Part shown: positions 49,073-58,660 of the stretch, one piece after another
Layout: each line of letters starts with the position of its first letter
How positions within the stretch are numbered: position 1 is the first letter of the stretch
Source of the DNA: Bacteroidota bacterium
GTDB taxonomy: Bacteria; Bacteroidota; Bacteroidia; AKYH767-A; 2013-40CM-41-45
Direction of reading: 5' to 3'
Assembly: GCA_026391945.1 (NCBI GenBank)
Contig: JAPLDA010000010.1
Coordinates: 28,582-92,581 of the forward strand
DNA: 64,000 bases
Notes under the pieces: generated by a model
The model's database searches: none
What the model was told of the DNA's origin: nothing
Seen by the model: the letters and a program-made list of their open reading frames with translations, nothing else
Position numbers and translations under genes: made by a program

Positions 49073-50374
49073 ATGAAACGAATCATCCTCCTGTTTTTCT
49101 TTTTTGTTTCCATCCGTGTTTTTTCACAGGAAAATAAAATGCAATGGTTCGCCGATGCCAAACTCGGCATCTTCATTCATTGGGGAATTTATTCGGTGAA
49201 TGGCATTGATGAAAGCTGGTCGTTCTACAATAAAAAAATTTCTCATGCTGATTACATGAAGCAACTCAGCGGCTTCACGGCTTCTGAATATAAACCTCAT
49301 GCATGGGTTGAACTGATAAAAAGGAGCGGAGCACGGTACGCCGTCATTACCGCAAAGCATCATGACGGTGTCGCTTTGTGGAATACGCAGATGAATGAAC
49401 TGAGTGTGCCGAAAAAAACTCCTGCTGCAAGCGATGTGTTGAGTCCGTTTGTACATGCGCTGAGGGAATATGATATTAAAGTCGGAACTTATTTTTCGCT
49501 GATCGACTGGTCATATTCTGATTACACCGGGTTCCTGAAAGATTCATCACGGTATGATTCGAAAAAAGATCCGGAAAGATGGAAACGCTTTACCGGTTTC
49601 TGCATGGGACAAATCAGCGAGATCAGTTTGCAGTTTAATCCTGATTTATTCTGGTTCGACGGCGACTGGGAACACAGTGCAGAAGAATGGCTCGCTCCTG
49701 AAATCCGGAAAATGATTTTGGATCATAACCCGGAAACCATCATCAATGGCCGGTTACAAGGCTACGGAGATTATGATACACCTGAGCAGAATTTCCCTGT
49801 GACAAAGCCGAATTTAAAGTATTGGGAACTCTGCATGACCATTAACGATAACTGGGGCTACCAGCAGCGTGATACGAATTACAAAACGCCGTATGAAATC
49901 ATTTCCATTTTTGCCGATGCTATTTCCATGGGAGGAAACCTGTTGCTCGACATTGGCCCGAAAGCCGATGGTTCGATTCCGAAGGAACAGGAATACATGC
50001 TCACCGAACTTGGCCAATGGACAGGCAAACACAGTGAAGCTATTTTCAATACGATTGCAGGTTTACCGCACGGGCATTTTTACGGGCCAACGACTTTATC
50101 AAAAGATTCTCTCATACTTTATTTATTTCTACCCGCAAAAACATCGGGTGATGTGGTCATCAAAGGACTCGATACAAAAATTAAACGTGTTTCTGTTGTT
50201 GGCAGCAATGAACAACTGCCTGTAAAAATTGTCGGAAAAATATCGTGGAGCAAGGTTCCGGGATTGGTGTACATTCATGTTCCGGAGCCATCAACGGATC
50301 GGTACATGACTGTTTTAAAAGTTGATCTTGAAAACCCGGTCAGGTTGTATAGTGGAAAGGGTGGATTCAATTAA
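49073..50374 (+). CDS. alpha-L-fucosidase (GH29)
   Basis: AKLGIFIHWGIYSVNG; ITAKHHDGVALW; DLFWFDGDWE. Confidence 0.93.
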   Translation: MKRIILLFFFFVSIRVFSQENKMQWFADAKLGIFIHWGIYSVNGIDESWSFYNKKISHADYMKQLSGFTASEYKPHAWVELIKRSGARYAVITAKHHDGVALWNTQMNELSVPKKTPAASDVLSPFVHALREYDIKVGTYFSLIDWSYSDYTGFLKDSSRYDSKKDPERWKRFTGFCMGQISEISLQFNPDLFWFDGDWEHSAEEWLAPEIRKMILDHNPETIINGRLQGYGDYDTPEQNFPVTKPNLKYWELCMTINDNWGYQQRDTNYKTPYEIISIFADAISMGGNLLLDIGPKADGSIPKEQEYMLTELGQWTGKHSEAIFNTIAGLPHGHFYGPTTLSKDSLILYLFLPAKTSGDVVIKGLDTKIKRVSVVGSNEQLPVKIVGKISWSKVPGLVYIHVPEPSTDRYMTVLKVDLENPVRLYSGKGGFN

Positions 50375-50410
50375 TTTTTGTTTTCAAAATAAAATAAAAA
50401 AATATCCGGC

Positions 50411-51823
50411 ATGAAATTTTTTCAGAAAACCTCCATCTTCATTTCCTTTTTTTCTTTACTCACCGCTGTAGTTAACGGGCAGGAAAAATATTATCCACCT
50501 TCTGATTCACTGGTCATCAAAAGACTTGCATGGTGGAGCAACATTAAATTTGGTTTGCTGATGCATTGGGGAACTTATAGCCAGTTGGGAATTGTGGAAA
50601 GCTGGAGTCTTTGCCCGGAGGATGAAAACTGGACACAACGCAAAGGTCCGTATTCAGAAAATTATTTTGATTACAAAAGGAATTATGAAAATCTGAAAAC
50701 CACGTTCAATCCTGTTAAATTCAATCCGGAGAAATGGGCGAAGGCAGCGAAGGATGCGGGAATGAAGTACGTCGTATTCACTACGAAACATCACGACGGG
50801 TTTTGTATGTTCGACACAAAGGAAACGGATTATAAAATCACCGATAAAAATTGTCCGTTCAGTAAGAATGAAAAATCAAATGTGACGAAAGAAGTGTTCA
50901 GTGCTTTCAGGAAAGAAGGTCTTGGCGTGGGAGCTTATTTTTCAAAACCCGATTGGCACAGCGATGATTACTGGTGGAAGTATTTTCCGCCGATGAACCG
51001 TAACGTGAACTATGACACGAAGAAATACCCGGAGCGATGGAAGAAGTTTGAAGAGTTTACCTTCAACCAGATGAAAGAGTTGATGACCGATTATGGAAAG
51101 GTGGACATCCTCTGGCTCGATGGCGGCTGGGTTCGTCCCGATTCCACCGGCAAAGAAGGTTTGTGGACGCAGCAACTCAACATGCATCGCATCGGGGAAA
51201 TGGCACGATCACTTCAGCCCGGTATCATCATGGTGGATCGCGCGGTCGAAGGATATTACCAAAACTACCTCACGCCGGAACAGCAGGTGCCGGAAAAACC
51301 GCTTGCTTACCCGTGGGAAACCTGCATGACGATGGCCACTTCGTGGAGTTATGTTCCCAATGATGTTTACAAACCGGCCAATAAACTGATTCATCTGCTT
51401 GCTAAGGTCGTTTCCCGCGGAGGAAATTTTCTGCTGAACATCGGCCCCGGTCCGGATGGTGACTGGGATGCTGTCGCTTATTCACGTTTGAAGGAAATCG
51501 GTGACTGGATGAAAGTGAATGATGAAGCCATCTATGAAACGCAACCTGTTCCACCATATGAATCCGGTAAAATTGTTTTTACGTCAAAGAAGGATGGAAC
51601 TGTTTATATGATTTATCTTGCAGAAGAAAATGAAACCATTCTTCCCGGTGAAATTTCATTCAGCGGAATTGCTCCGCGGGCAAATACCGTCGTGAAATTG
51701 CTGGGAACCAATTTGAATTTCAGGTGGAAGGAAGAAAACGGGATCGTCAAAATTAAAATACACGAAAAGTTAAGAACACAAATTCCCTGCAGGCATGCCT
51801 GGGTGTTTACATTCAAAAAATAA
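50411..51823 (+). CDS. alpha-L-fucosidase (GH29), second paralogue
   Basis: IKFGLLMHWGTYSQLGIVESW; FTTKHHDGFCMF; DILWLDGGWVRP. Confidence 0.93.
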   Translation: MKFFQKTSIFISFFSLLTAVVNGQEKYYPPSDSLVIKRLAWWSNIKFGLLMHWGTYSQLGIVESWSLCPEDENWTQRKGPYSENYFDYKRNYENLKTTFNPVKFNPEKWAKAAKDAGMKYVVFTTKHHDGFCMFDTKETDYKITDKNCPFSKNEKSNVTKEVFSAFRKEGLGVGAYFSKPDWHSDDYWWKYFPPMNRNVNYDTKKYPERWKKFEEFTFNQMKELMTDYGKVDILWLDGGWVRPDSTGKEGLWTQQLNMHRIGEMARSLQPGIIMVDRAVEGYYQNYLTPEQQVPEKPLAYPWETCMTMATSWSYVPNDVYKPANKLIHLLAKVVSRGGNFLLNIGPGPDGDWDAVAYSRLKEIGDWMKVNDEAIYETQPVPPYESGKIVFTSKKDGTVYMIYLAEENETILPGEISFSGIAPRANTVVKLLGTNLNFRWKEENGIVKIKIHEKLRTQIPCRHAWVFTFKK

Positions 51824-54405
51824 TGATGAGAAAAAAAATCAGTTCAATGCGAATTCATTTCATGATGACAGGCAGGAAGTTCATTTTCTTTTGCATACTG
51901 TTGTTTATTTCTTCTGCCGCCTTTTCCCAGGCACAGACGAAATATCTTTCCGGTGAAAATAATTCTGCCTGGCAATGCCGGAAACAGGGAGATGAAAAAT
52001 GGCGGCCTGCCAATGTTCCCGGGACCGTTCATACGGATTTGCTGAGTAATCATCTCATCGATGATCCGTTTTATTCAGATCATGAAAAAAAACTGCAATG
52101 GATTGACACCTGCAACTGGGAATACGCGACCTCGTTTGATTGCGACTCCGCTTTGTTTAACAGCAGTCATGTTGAACTTCAGTTTGACGGACTGGATACC
52201 TACGCGAAAGTATTTCTGAACGATGTCCTCATTCTCACGGCTGACAACATGTTCCGTTCATGGAATGTGAATTGCAAAAGTTTGCTGAAGGAAAATAACA
52301 ATCGCCTCGTCATACAGTTTGAATCTGCTGTAAGAAAAGGAAAAACCCTTGCGAAGAATTTACCTTACACATTGCCCGGCGATGAAAAAGTATTTACCCG
52401 CAAAGCGGCTTACCAGTATGGCTGGGATTGGGGTCCGCGCTTTGTGACCTGTGGAATCTGGCGGCCGGTAAAAATTGTTTCGTGGGATTTTTTCAGGATC
52501 AATGATATTCATATTATTCAGGATGAACTGGCAGACACCGCTGCCAGTCTCGTGGCGGAAGTGAATGTGAGCGCCGATGAAGCCACCACGGTTTATTTTA
52601 AAATGGTTTTGGAAAATGATTCACGCGATTCCATGTACTTTGAACAACCCATTCGCAAAGGCGATAACATTCTCAACCTTCCTTTCAAAATTAGAAATCC
52701 GAAACGATGGTGGTGCAATGGATTGGGAGAACCTTTCCTGTACCACCTGTCGGTTCAGTCAACCAACGTTTTTGCAAAATCAGAGACAAAAAATTTTGAA
52801 ATCGGTTTGCGCACGTTGCAACTCGTCCAAGACGCTGATTCAATCGGGAGAAGATTTTATTTTAAACTCAACGGGATTCCTGTTTTTATGAAAGGCGCCA
52901 ATTACATTCCGGCTGATAATTTTCTTCCGCGTGTTTCTGAAAATGGGTACAAAGAAATGATACAGTCGGCTGCTGATGCCAACATGAACATGCTGAGAGT
53001 GTGGGGCGGCGGCATTTATGAGGATGATGCGTTTTATAAACTCTGTGACGAAAATGGAATACTTGTCTGGCAGGATTTCATGTTTGCCTGTTCGATGTAT
53101 CCTGGCGATTCTTTGTTCCTGGATAATGTGAAAGAAGAAGCAACGCAAAATGTAATGAGATTAAGGAATCATCCTTGTTTGGCTTTGTGGTGCGGCAACA
53201 ATGAAATGGATGAAGGATGGAAGAACTGGGGATGGCCGAAACAGTATCATTATTCTGAAAAAGATTCTGCAAAAATCCGGAATGATTACGAGAAGATATT
53301 TATGGATGTGTTGAAAGGAGTCGTGGAAACGAATGATGGCCTGCGTTCCTACTGGCCGTCATCACCATCCATCGGCTGGGGACATGATGAAAGTTTGCGT
53401 GAAGGAGATTCTCATTACTGGGGAGTTTGGTGGGGAAAGGAACCTTTTGAAATGTATCAATCAAAAGTCGGGAGGTTTATGAGTGAGTATGGTTTCCAGG
53501 GGATGCCTTCACTGGAAACATTTAAAAAATTCTGCGATGCAAAAGATTGGTCACTGACTTCTGCCGCTGTAAAAAATCACCAGAAGCATCCGACTGGTTA
53601 CGAAACCATTCAATCGTACCTGGAAAAAGATTACAGGCAACCGAAGGATTTTGAAAACTACATTTATGTGTCTCAGCTGTTGCAGGCAGAAGGAATGAAG
53701 ACTGCCATCGAAGCTCACCGTAAATCAAAACCAACTTGCATGGGTACGTTGTACTGGCAGCTCAATGACTGCTGGCCGGTTACATCCTGGAGCAGCATGG
53801 ATTATTTTGGGAATTGGAAAGCGCTTCATTATACTGTGAAGAAGGCATTCAGCAAATTCCTGGTGACTGCCGAGAAGAAAGGGGAGAACCTCGTGGTGTA
53901 TGTAAGTTCCGATCAGCCAGGAAATCTTTCAGCAAAATTCAAGCTGAAGCTCATTGACTTCAACGGGAACATTCTCTGGGGAGATTCCGGAAATATTTCC
54001 GTTGCCTATGAAAGTGCTGCGAAGATTTACATGATCCCCCTGAAAGAGATTCTGACGAATGTTCAGCCAGCGCGGGTCTTTTTAAAGATGGTTGTTGAAA
54101 AAGATAAAAATGTGCTGACGGAAAACCTGTTTTATTTTACCGGGCCGAAAAACCTGATGCTTGATAAAACAGATATTCAATATGTATTTTCTAAAACGAA
54201 AGACAACCGGCAAGCCGTCACCGTTTCATCAAAAACATTTGCGAAAAATGTGTTCATTGATTTTGGAGATGCGAACGTAAAACTGAGTGACAATTATTTT
54301 GATTTGCTTCCCGGTGAAAAGAAAACCATTACCGTTCAAAATTCCATGTCATCAGAAGAACTCGCCAGGAAAATAAAAATAAAATCCCTCATCGACAGTT
54401 ACTGA
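51823..54405 (+). CDS. beta-mannosidase (GH2)
   Basis: GYQYGWDWGPRFVTCGIWRPV-like region; LWCGNNEMDEGW (acid/base), FMSEYGFQGMPS (nucleophile). Confidence 0.93.
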   Translation: MMRKKISSMRIHFMMTGRKFIFFCILLFISSAAFSQAQTKYLSGENNSAWQCRKQGDEKWRPANVPGTVHTDLLSNHLIDDPFYSDHEKKLQWIDTCNWEYATSFDCDSALFNSSHVELQFDGLDTYAKVFLNDVLILTADNMFRSWNVNCKSLLKENNNRLVIQFESAVRKGKTLAKNLPYTLPGDEKVFTRKAAYQYGWDWGPRFVTCGIWRPVKIVSWDFFRINDIHIIQDELADTAASLVAEVNVSADEATTVYFKMVLENDSRDSMYFEQPIRKGDNILNLPFKIRNPKRWWCNGLGEPFLYHLSVQSTNVFAKSETKNFEIGLRTLQLVQDADSIGRRFYFKLNGIPVFMKGANYIPADNFLPRVSENGYKEMIQSAADANMNMLRVWGGGIYEDDAFYKLCDENGILVWQDFMFACSMYPGDSLFLDNVKEEATQNVMRLRNHPCLALWCGNNEMDEGWKNWGWPKQYHYSEKDSAKIRNDYEKIFMDVLKGVVETNDGLRSYWPSSPSIGWGHDESLREGDSHYWGVWWGKEPFEMYQSKVGRFMSEYGFQGMPSLETFKKFCDAKDWSLTSAAVKNHQKHPTGYETIQSYLEKDYRQPKDFENYIYVSQLLQAEGMKTAIEAHRKSKPTCMGTLYWQLNDCWPVTSWSSMDYFGNWKALHYTVKKAFSKFLVTAEKKGENLVVYVSSDQPGNLSAKFKLKLIDFNGNILWGDSGNISVAYESAAKIYMIPLKEILTNVQPARVFLKMVVEKDKNVLTENLFYFTGPKNLMLDKTDIQYVFSKTKDNRQAVTVSSKTFAKNVFIDFGDANVKLSDNYFDLLPGEKKTITVQNSMSSEELARKIKIKSLIDSY

Positions 54406-54406
54406 C

Positions 54407-57322
54407 ATGAAAAAACTAATCAGTTCTTTATTCCTTATTCCTTATTCCTTATTCGTCAGTGCACAGGCCGATTATGCAAAGTACGTCAATCCATTCATCG
54501 GCACCGGTGGTCACGGACATACGTACCCGGGAGCAACCACACCGTTTGGAATGGTTCAGCTATCGCCGGATACGCGCATTGACGGAAGCTGGGATGGTTG
54601 TGGCGGATACCATTACAGCGACAGCATCATCTATGGTTTTTCGCATACTCATTTAAGCGGAACCGGTTGTTCTGATTACGGTGACATCATGCTGATGCCA
54701 ATAACAGGCGAACCATCGCTGGATAATAAAATTTATTCATCGAAATTTTCCCATGCCGATGAAACAGCTTCTGCAGGATATTACTCAGTGAAAATTGATA
54801 AGGGTGATGTTCTGGTTGAACTCTCTTCCACTACCCGCGTCGGAATGCATCGTTATACATTTGCGAAAGCAGGTGATGTGTCGGTTGTGCTGGACCTTAC
54901 GCATCGTGATAAATTGCTCGAAGGAAAAATTCACGCCGTGAACGCCACCACTTTTGAAGGGTTGAGAAGATCAGAAGCATGGGCGAAGGATCAGTGGGTT
55001 TTTTATCGCATTGAATTTTCAAAACCGGTGACCTATTCATTCATCGATAAAAAAGGTGGCAATGATCAGAAAGCATGGTTCAAATTCAACCTGAAAAAAA
55101 ATGAAAAACTATTGGTGAAGGTTTCACTTTCCTCTGTCAGTGAAGAAGGAGCGAAGAAAAATATGGAAACCGAACTTCCTCATTGGGATTTTGACAAAGT
55201 AAAAAAGGAAGCACGCGATGCCTGGCAAAAGGAACTTTCAAAAATTGAAGTGAGCGGTGGAACAGAAGAACAATTCAAAATATTTTACACGGCTCTTTAT
55301 CACACCATGGTTCAGCCGAATATTTACAACGATGCGGACGGACAATACCGTGGCCGTGATTTGAAGGTTCACAAGGCGGAAGGTTTCAATTACTACACGG
55401 TGTTTTCATTGTGGGATACGTTCCGTGCCTGGCATCCGCTCATGACGATCATCGACCGGAAGAGAACGCTTGATTACATCAAAACATTTCTGACACAATA
55501 TGAACAGGGCGGATTGTTACCGGTGTGGGAATTATCATCCAACGAAACAGAATGCATGATCGGTTATCATTCCGTCAGCGTCATTGCTGATGCTGCGATC
55601 AAGGGAATCAACGGCTTCAATATGGAAGAAGCCTTTGAGGCTATGAAAAAAAGCGCCGATTCGAAAGTGCGCTATGGGCTTGGTGCCTATATGGAAAAAG
55701 GTTGTTTAAGCGTGGAAGATGAATCGAACTCCGTTTCAAAAACGCTGGAGTATGCGTATGATGACTGGTGCATTGCACAGATGGCTCAACTCCTTCATCA
55801 CGATAAGGATTACGAACGATACATGGAACGTTCGCAGTCATGGAAAAATCTTTTCAATCAGGAAACAGGTTTTATGCGACCCAAAAAAAACGGTGGATGG
55901 CTCAAACCGTTCGATCCGTTTGAAGTGAATAACAATTACACGGAAGCAAATGCTTTTCAATATAGTTTTTTTGTGCCGCAGGAAATTGCAGGCTACGGGA
56001 AGGCGATTGGCGGTGATCAGGATTTTGAAAAAAAATTGGATGAACTATTTGCTGCTGAAAGTAAAACCACTGGCCGTGATCAGGCTGACATTACAGGAAT
56101 GATCGGGCAGTATGCGCATGGTAACGAGCCAAGCCATCACATGGCGTATTTATACAATTACATTGGCAAGCCCTGGAAGACTCAGGAAAGAGTCAGGAAG
56201 ATTCTCACGGAATTTTATCATGCAGCTCCCGATGGATTGATCGGCAATGAAGACTGCGGACAAATGAGTGCATGGTATGTGATGAGCGCCATGGGATTGT
56301 ACCAGGTTTGTCCGGGTTATCCGGCCTTTGATATTGTACCACCATTATTTCCTGAAATTAAATTGAATTTGGAGAGTGGTAAAAAACTTATGATCAAGGT
56401 GAATGGAGAAAATAACAGCTACTCATACATCAGGAATATTCAGTTTAAAAAAGATCCGGCGTATCCGAATACCATCATACCCTATGAAATGGTGATGGCT
56501 GGTGGTAACTTAAATTATTTTCTTGAATCCGATCCCTTGAAAACATCTGAAGATAAAAATCTCCAGTCGCATTATGCCGGAATGAATTCATCGTTTTTAT
56601 ATTCAATAATTGAGAATCCGGTGATCACTGCATCGGATCTTAAATTTCATGATTCAATTTTAGTGAGCGTTACTCCTTATGCGAAAGATGATCAGCTGTA
56701 CTACTCGGTATCCGGTGCCGGTTATGATACATCATTTAAAATTTATGCCGGGCCATTTTGTATTGATGCATCATCGCGAATAAAAGTATTTTCAAAAAGC
56801 AAAACGGAACTCAAAAGTAAAATGGTCACCGCTAATTTCTACAAGAACCCTCATCCCGGTTGGAAGATGAATCTTGTTTCAAAATATTCAAACCAGTACA
56901 CCGCTGGTGGTGATGAAGGTCTCATCGATGGAATCCGCGGCGATGTTGACTGGCAGAAAGGAAACTGGCAGGGTTATCAAAACGATTTTGAATGTGTGAT
57001 TGATTTGGGAAAGGAACAAAACATAGGAAGTTTTTCCGCCGGTTTTTTACAGGATGTCCGCGCATGGATACTGATGCCGAAAAAGGCGGAGTTCAGTTTT
57101 TCAACGGATGGAATAAATTATTCTGATCAAACCATGATCAGGAATACAGTGCATGATTCTGATTATACCACGCAAACAAAAGATTTCCGTACCATGTTAA
57201 TCCGTCCTGTGAATGCGCGTTACGTAAAAGTGAAAGCGGAGAACTACGGTAAACTTCCTGAATGGCATGCCGGGGCAGGAGGACAGGCATGGATTTTTAT
57301 TGATGAGATTTCTGTTCAGTAA
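54407..57322 (+). CDS. GH92 alpha-mannosidase with C-terminal discoidin-like domain
   Basis: YVNPFIGTGGHGHTYPGATTPFGMVQLSPDT; GNEDCGQMSAWYVMSAMGLYQVCPG. Confidence 0.96.
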   Translation: MKKLISSLFLIPYSLFVSAQADYAKYVNPFIGTGGHGHTYPGATTPFGMVQLSPDTRIDGSWDGCGGYHYSDSIIYGFSHTHLSGTGCSDYGDIMLMPITGEPSLDNKIYSSKFSHADETASAGYYSVKIDKGDVLVELSSTTRVGMHRYTFAKAGDVSVVLDLTHRDKLLEGKIHAVNATTFEGLRRSEAWAKDQWVFYRIEFSKPVTYSFIDKKGGNDQKAWFKFNLKKNEKLLVKVSLSSVSEEGAKKNMETELPHWDFDKVKKEARDAWQKELSKIEVSGGTEEQFKIFYTALYHTMVQPNIYNDADGQYRGRDLKVHKAEGFNYYTVFSLWDTFRAWHPLMTIIDRKRTLDYIKTFLTQYEQGGLLPVWELSSNETECMIGYHSVSVIADAAIKGINGFNMEEAFEAMKKSADSKVRYGLGAYMEKGCLSVEDESNSVSKTLEYAYDDWCIAQMAQLLHHDKDYERYMERSQSWKNLFNQETGFMRPKKNGGWLKPFDPFEVNNNYTEANAFQYSFFVPQEIAGYGKAIGGDQDFEKKLDELFAAESKTTGRDQADITGMIGQYAHGNEPSHHMAYLYNYIGKPWKTQERVRKILTEFYHAAPDGLIGNEDCGQMSAWYVMSAMGLYQVCPGYPAFDIVPPLFPEIKLNLESGKKLMIKVNGENNSYSYIRNIQFKKDPAYPNTIIPYEMVMAGGNLNYFLESDPLKTSEDKNLQSHYAGMNSSFLYSIIENPVITASDLKFHDSILVSVTPYAKDDQLYYSVSGAGYDTSFKIYAGPFCIDASSRIKVFSKSKTELKSKMVTANFYKNPHPGWKMNLVSKYSNQYTAGGDEGLIDGIRGDVDWQKGNWQGYQNDFECVIDLGKEQNIGSFSAGFLQDVRAWILMPKKAEFSFSTDGINYSDQTMIRNTVHDSDYTTQTKDFRTMLIRPVNARYVKVKAENYGKLPEWHAGAGGQAWIFIDEISVQ
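54428..54454 (+). repeat. heptanucleotide tandem repeat (TTATTCC)3 plus partial in GH92 signal-peptide codons
   Basis: TTATTCC TTATTCC TTATTCC TTATTC(G). Confidence 0.95.
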
Positions 57323-57441
57323 TACAACCGAAACATTGGTCGCATGGTCTTATGGTCTGTCGTCTTATCGTCACAAAGTTGATTAAGTAAATTGGTTGAT
57401 TGAGTTAATTTTTCTTTTAACTCTTAATTCCCTTCCTCCAT

Positions 57442-57942
57442 CTACTTCATCGGCTCTCTCCCGAAGGCAACCCACTCTTCTTTTGTCGGACCGTAAACGC
57501 CAACCGGTTTCAGTCCGGCCAAGCGCATGAGCGGAAACATTTCTGCACGGTGATGCGCTTCATGCCTGATCAGGATCTGCAGGGTAGTGCCGCGTTTCCA
57601 TTTCTGTCCGTACATGTCATCTTCTTTTTCAAGGTCAGCATCGCTCCAATTTTTACTTACTTCTTCTGCCAGTGATTTGGCGCCCTGTTCATAGGCCTCA
57701 CAGATTTCTTTCACTGATTCACCAGTGTAATCTTCCTGGTCTTTCACCTTCACATCCAATCCTGTGAGCAACATCATTTCGCGTAAAGTATGAGTGATGT
57801 GCCAGGCAAGAAATCCGAGTGAACGCACGTCGTCATGGACTTTTTTATCCAGTGATTCGTCAGAAAGTGATTTGAAAATTTTTAGCGTGCTGGCTGATTC
57901 ATATTTCCAGTCGGTAAGAAAATCGTTGACAGTTCTGTACAT
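57442..57942 (-). CDS. DinB family protein
   Basis: FLAWHITHTLREMM; LIRHEAHHRAEMFPLMRLAGLKP metal-binding His residues. Confidence 0.85.
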   Translation of the reverse strand: MYRTVNDFLTDWKYESASTLKIFKSLSDESLDKKVHDDVRSLGFLAWHITHTLREMMLLTGLDVKVKDQEDYTGESVKEICEAYEQGAKSLAEEVSKNWSDADLEKEDDMYGQKWKRGTTLQILIRHEAHHRAEMFPLMRLAGLKPVGVYGPTKEEWVAFGREPMK

Positions 57943-58022
57943 GGTTTTTTATTTTCAGCAATGATAAATGAAATCGACTGAATACAAAAGTTAAGGTTTT
58001 CAAAATGTTTCAGGAACAGGAA

Positions 58023-58553
58023 TCAAAACATTTTCTGATGAAGTTCATGAACACGGATGAAGATCATTTTAAACCATTCGGTATAGCCATGTTCATTTTT
58101 AGAAATGTCCCGTTGTAAATCATGGAAGGGAATATACTGCTGGTTTTTCACTTCCTGCGGATTCAAAACCGGTTGCTGATCAGAAATTCCGGTGAACACA
58201 TGATCGTATTCATGTTCAATTAAACCATTACCAAGTTCAGCCCGGTAAATAAAATGAAAAGCTTTTTTCAGCTCACACGAAATTCCAATCTCAAACTGCA
58301 ATCTTTTTTGAGCAGCATCTTCCGTTTGTTCTCCCGGCAACGGATGTCCGCAGCAGGCATTGGTCCATAATCCGCCGGAATGATATTTAGATAGAGCACG
58401 TTGCTGCAGCAGCCATTCTCCCTTCGTGTTGAAGATGAAAACAGAAAATGCCCGGTGCAAAATTCCTTTTTCATGCGCTTCCATTTTCGGAATCACACCG
58501 ATTGGATGATCGGTTTCATCAACACAAATTAATAATTGTTCTTTGGTCTCCAT
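58023..58553 (-). CDS. idi: isopentenyl-diphosphate delta-isomerase, type I
   Basis: HRAFSVFIFNTKGEWLLQQRALSKYHSGGLWTNACCGHP NUDIX-type. Confidence 0.92.
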   Translation of the reverse strand: METKEQLLICVDETDHPIGVIPKMEAHEKGILHRAFSVFIFNTKGEWLLQQRALSKYHSGGLWTNACCGHPLPGEQTEDAAQKRLQFEIGISCELKKAFHFIYRAELGNGLIEHEYDHVFTGISDQQPVLNPQEVKNQQYIPFHDLQRDISKNEHGYTEWFKMIFIRVHELHQKMF

Positions 58554-58660
58554 CGAAATGATAACAGGTGAAGGGAAAAAAATATTTTACTCTTTGTTCC
58601 GCACAAAATTATATAAAAGATACTTCTGAGAGAACATAACATAAAAGATGGGTTCGGTCG

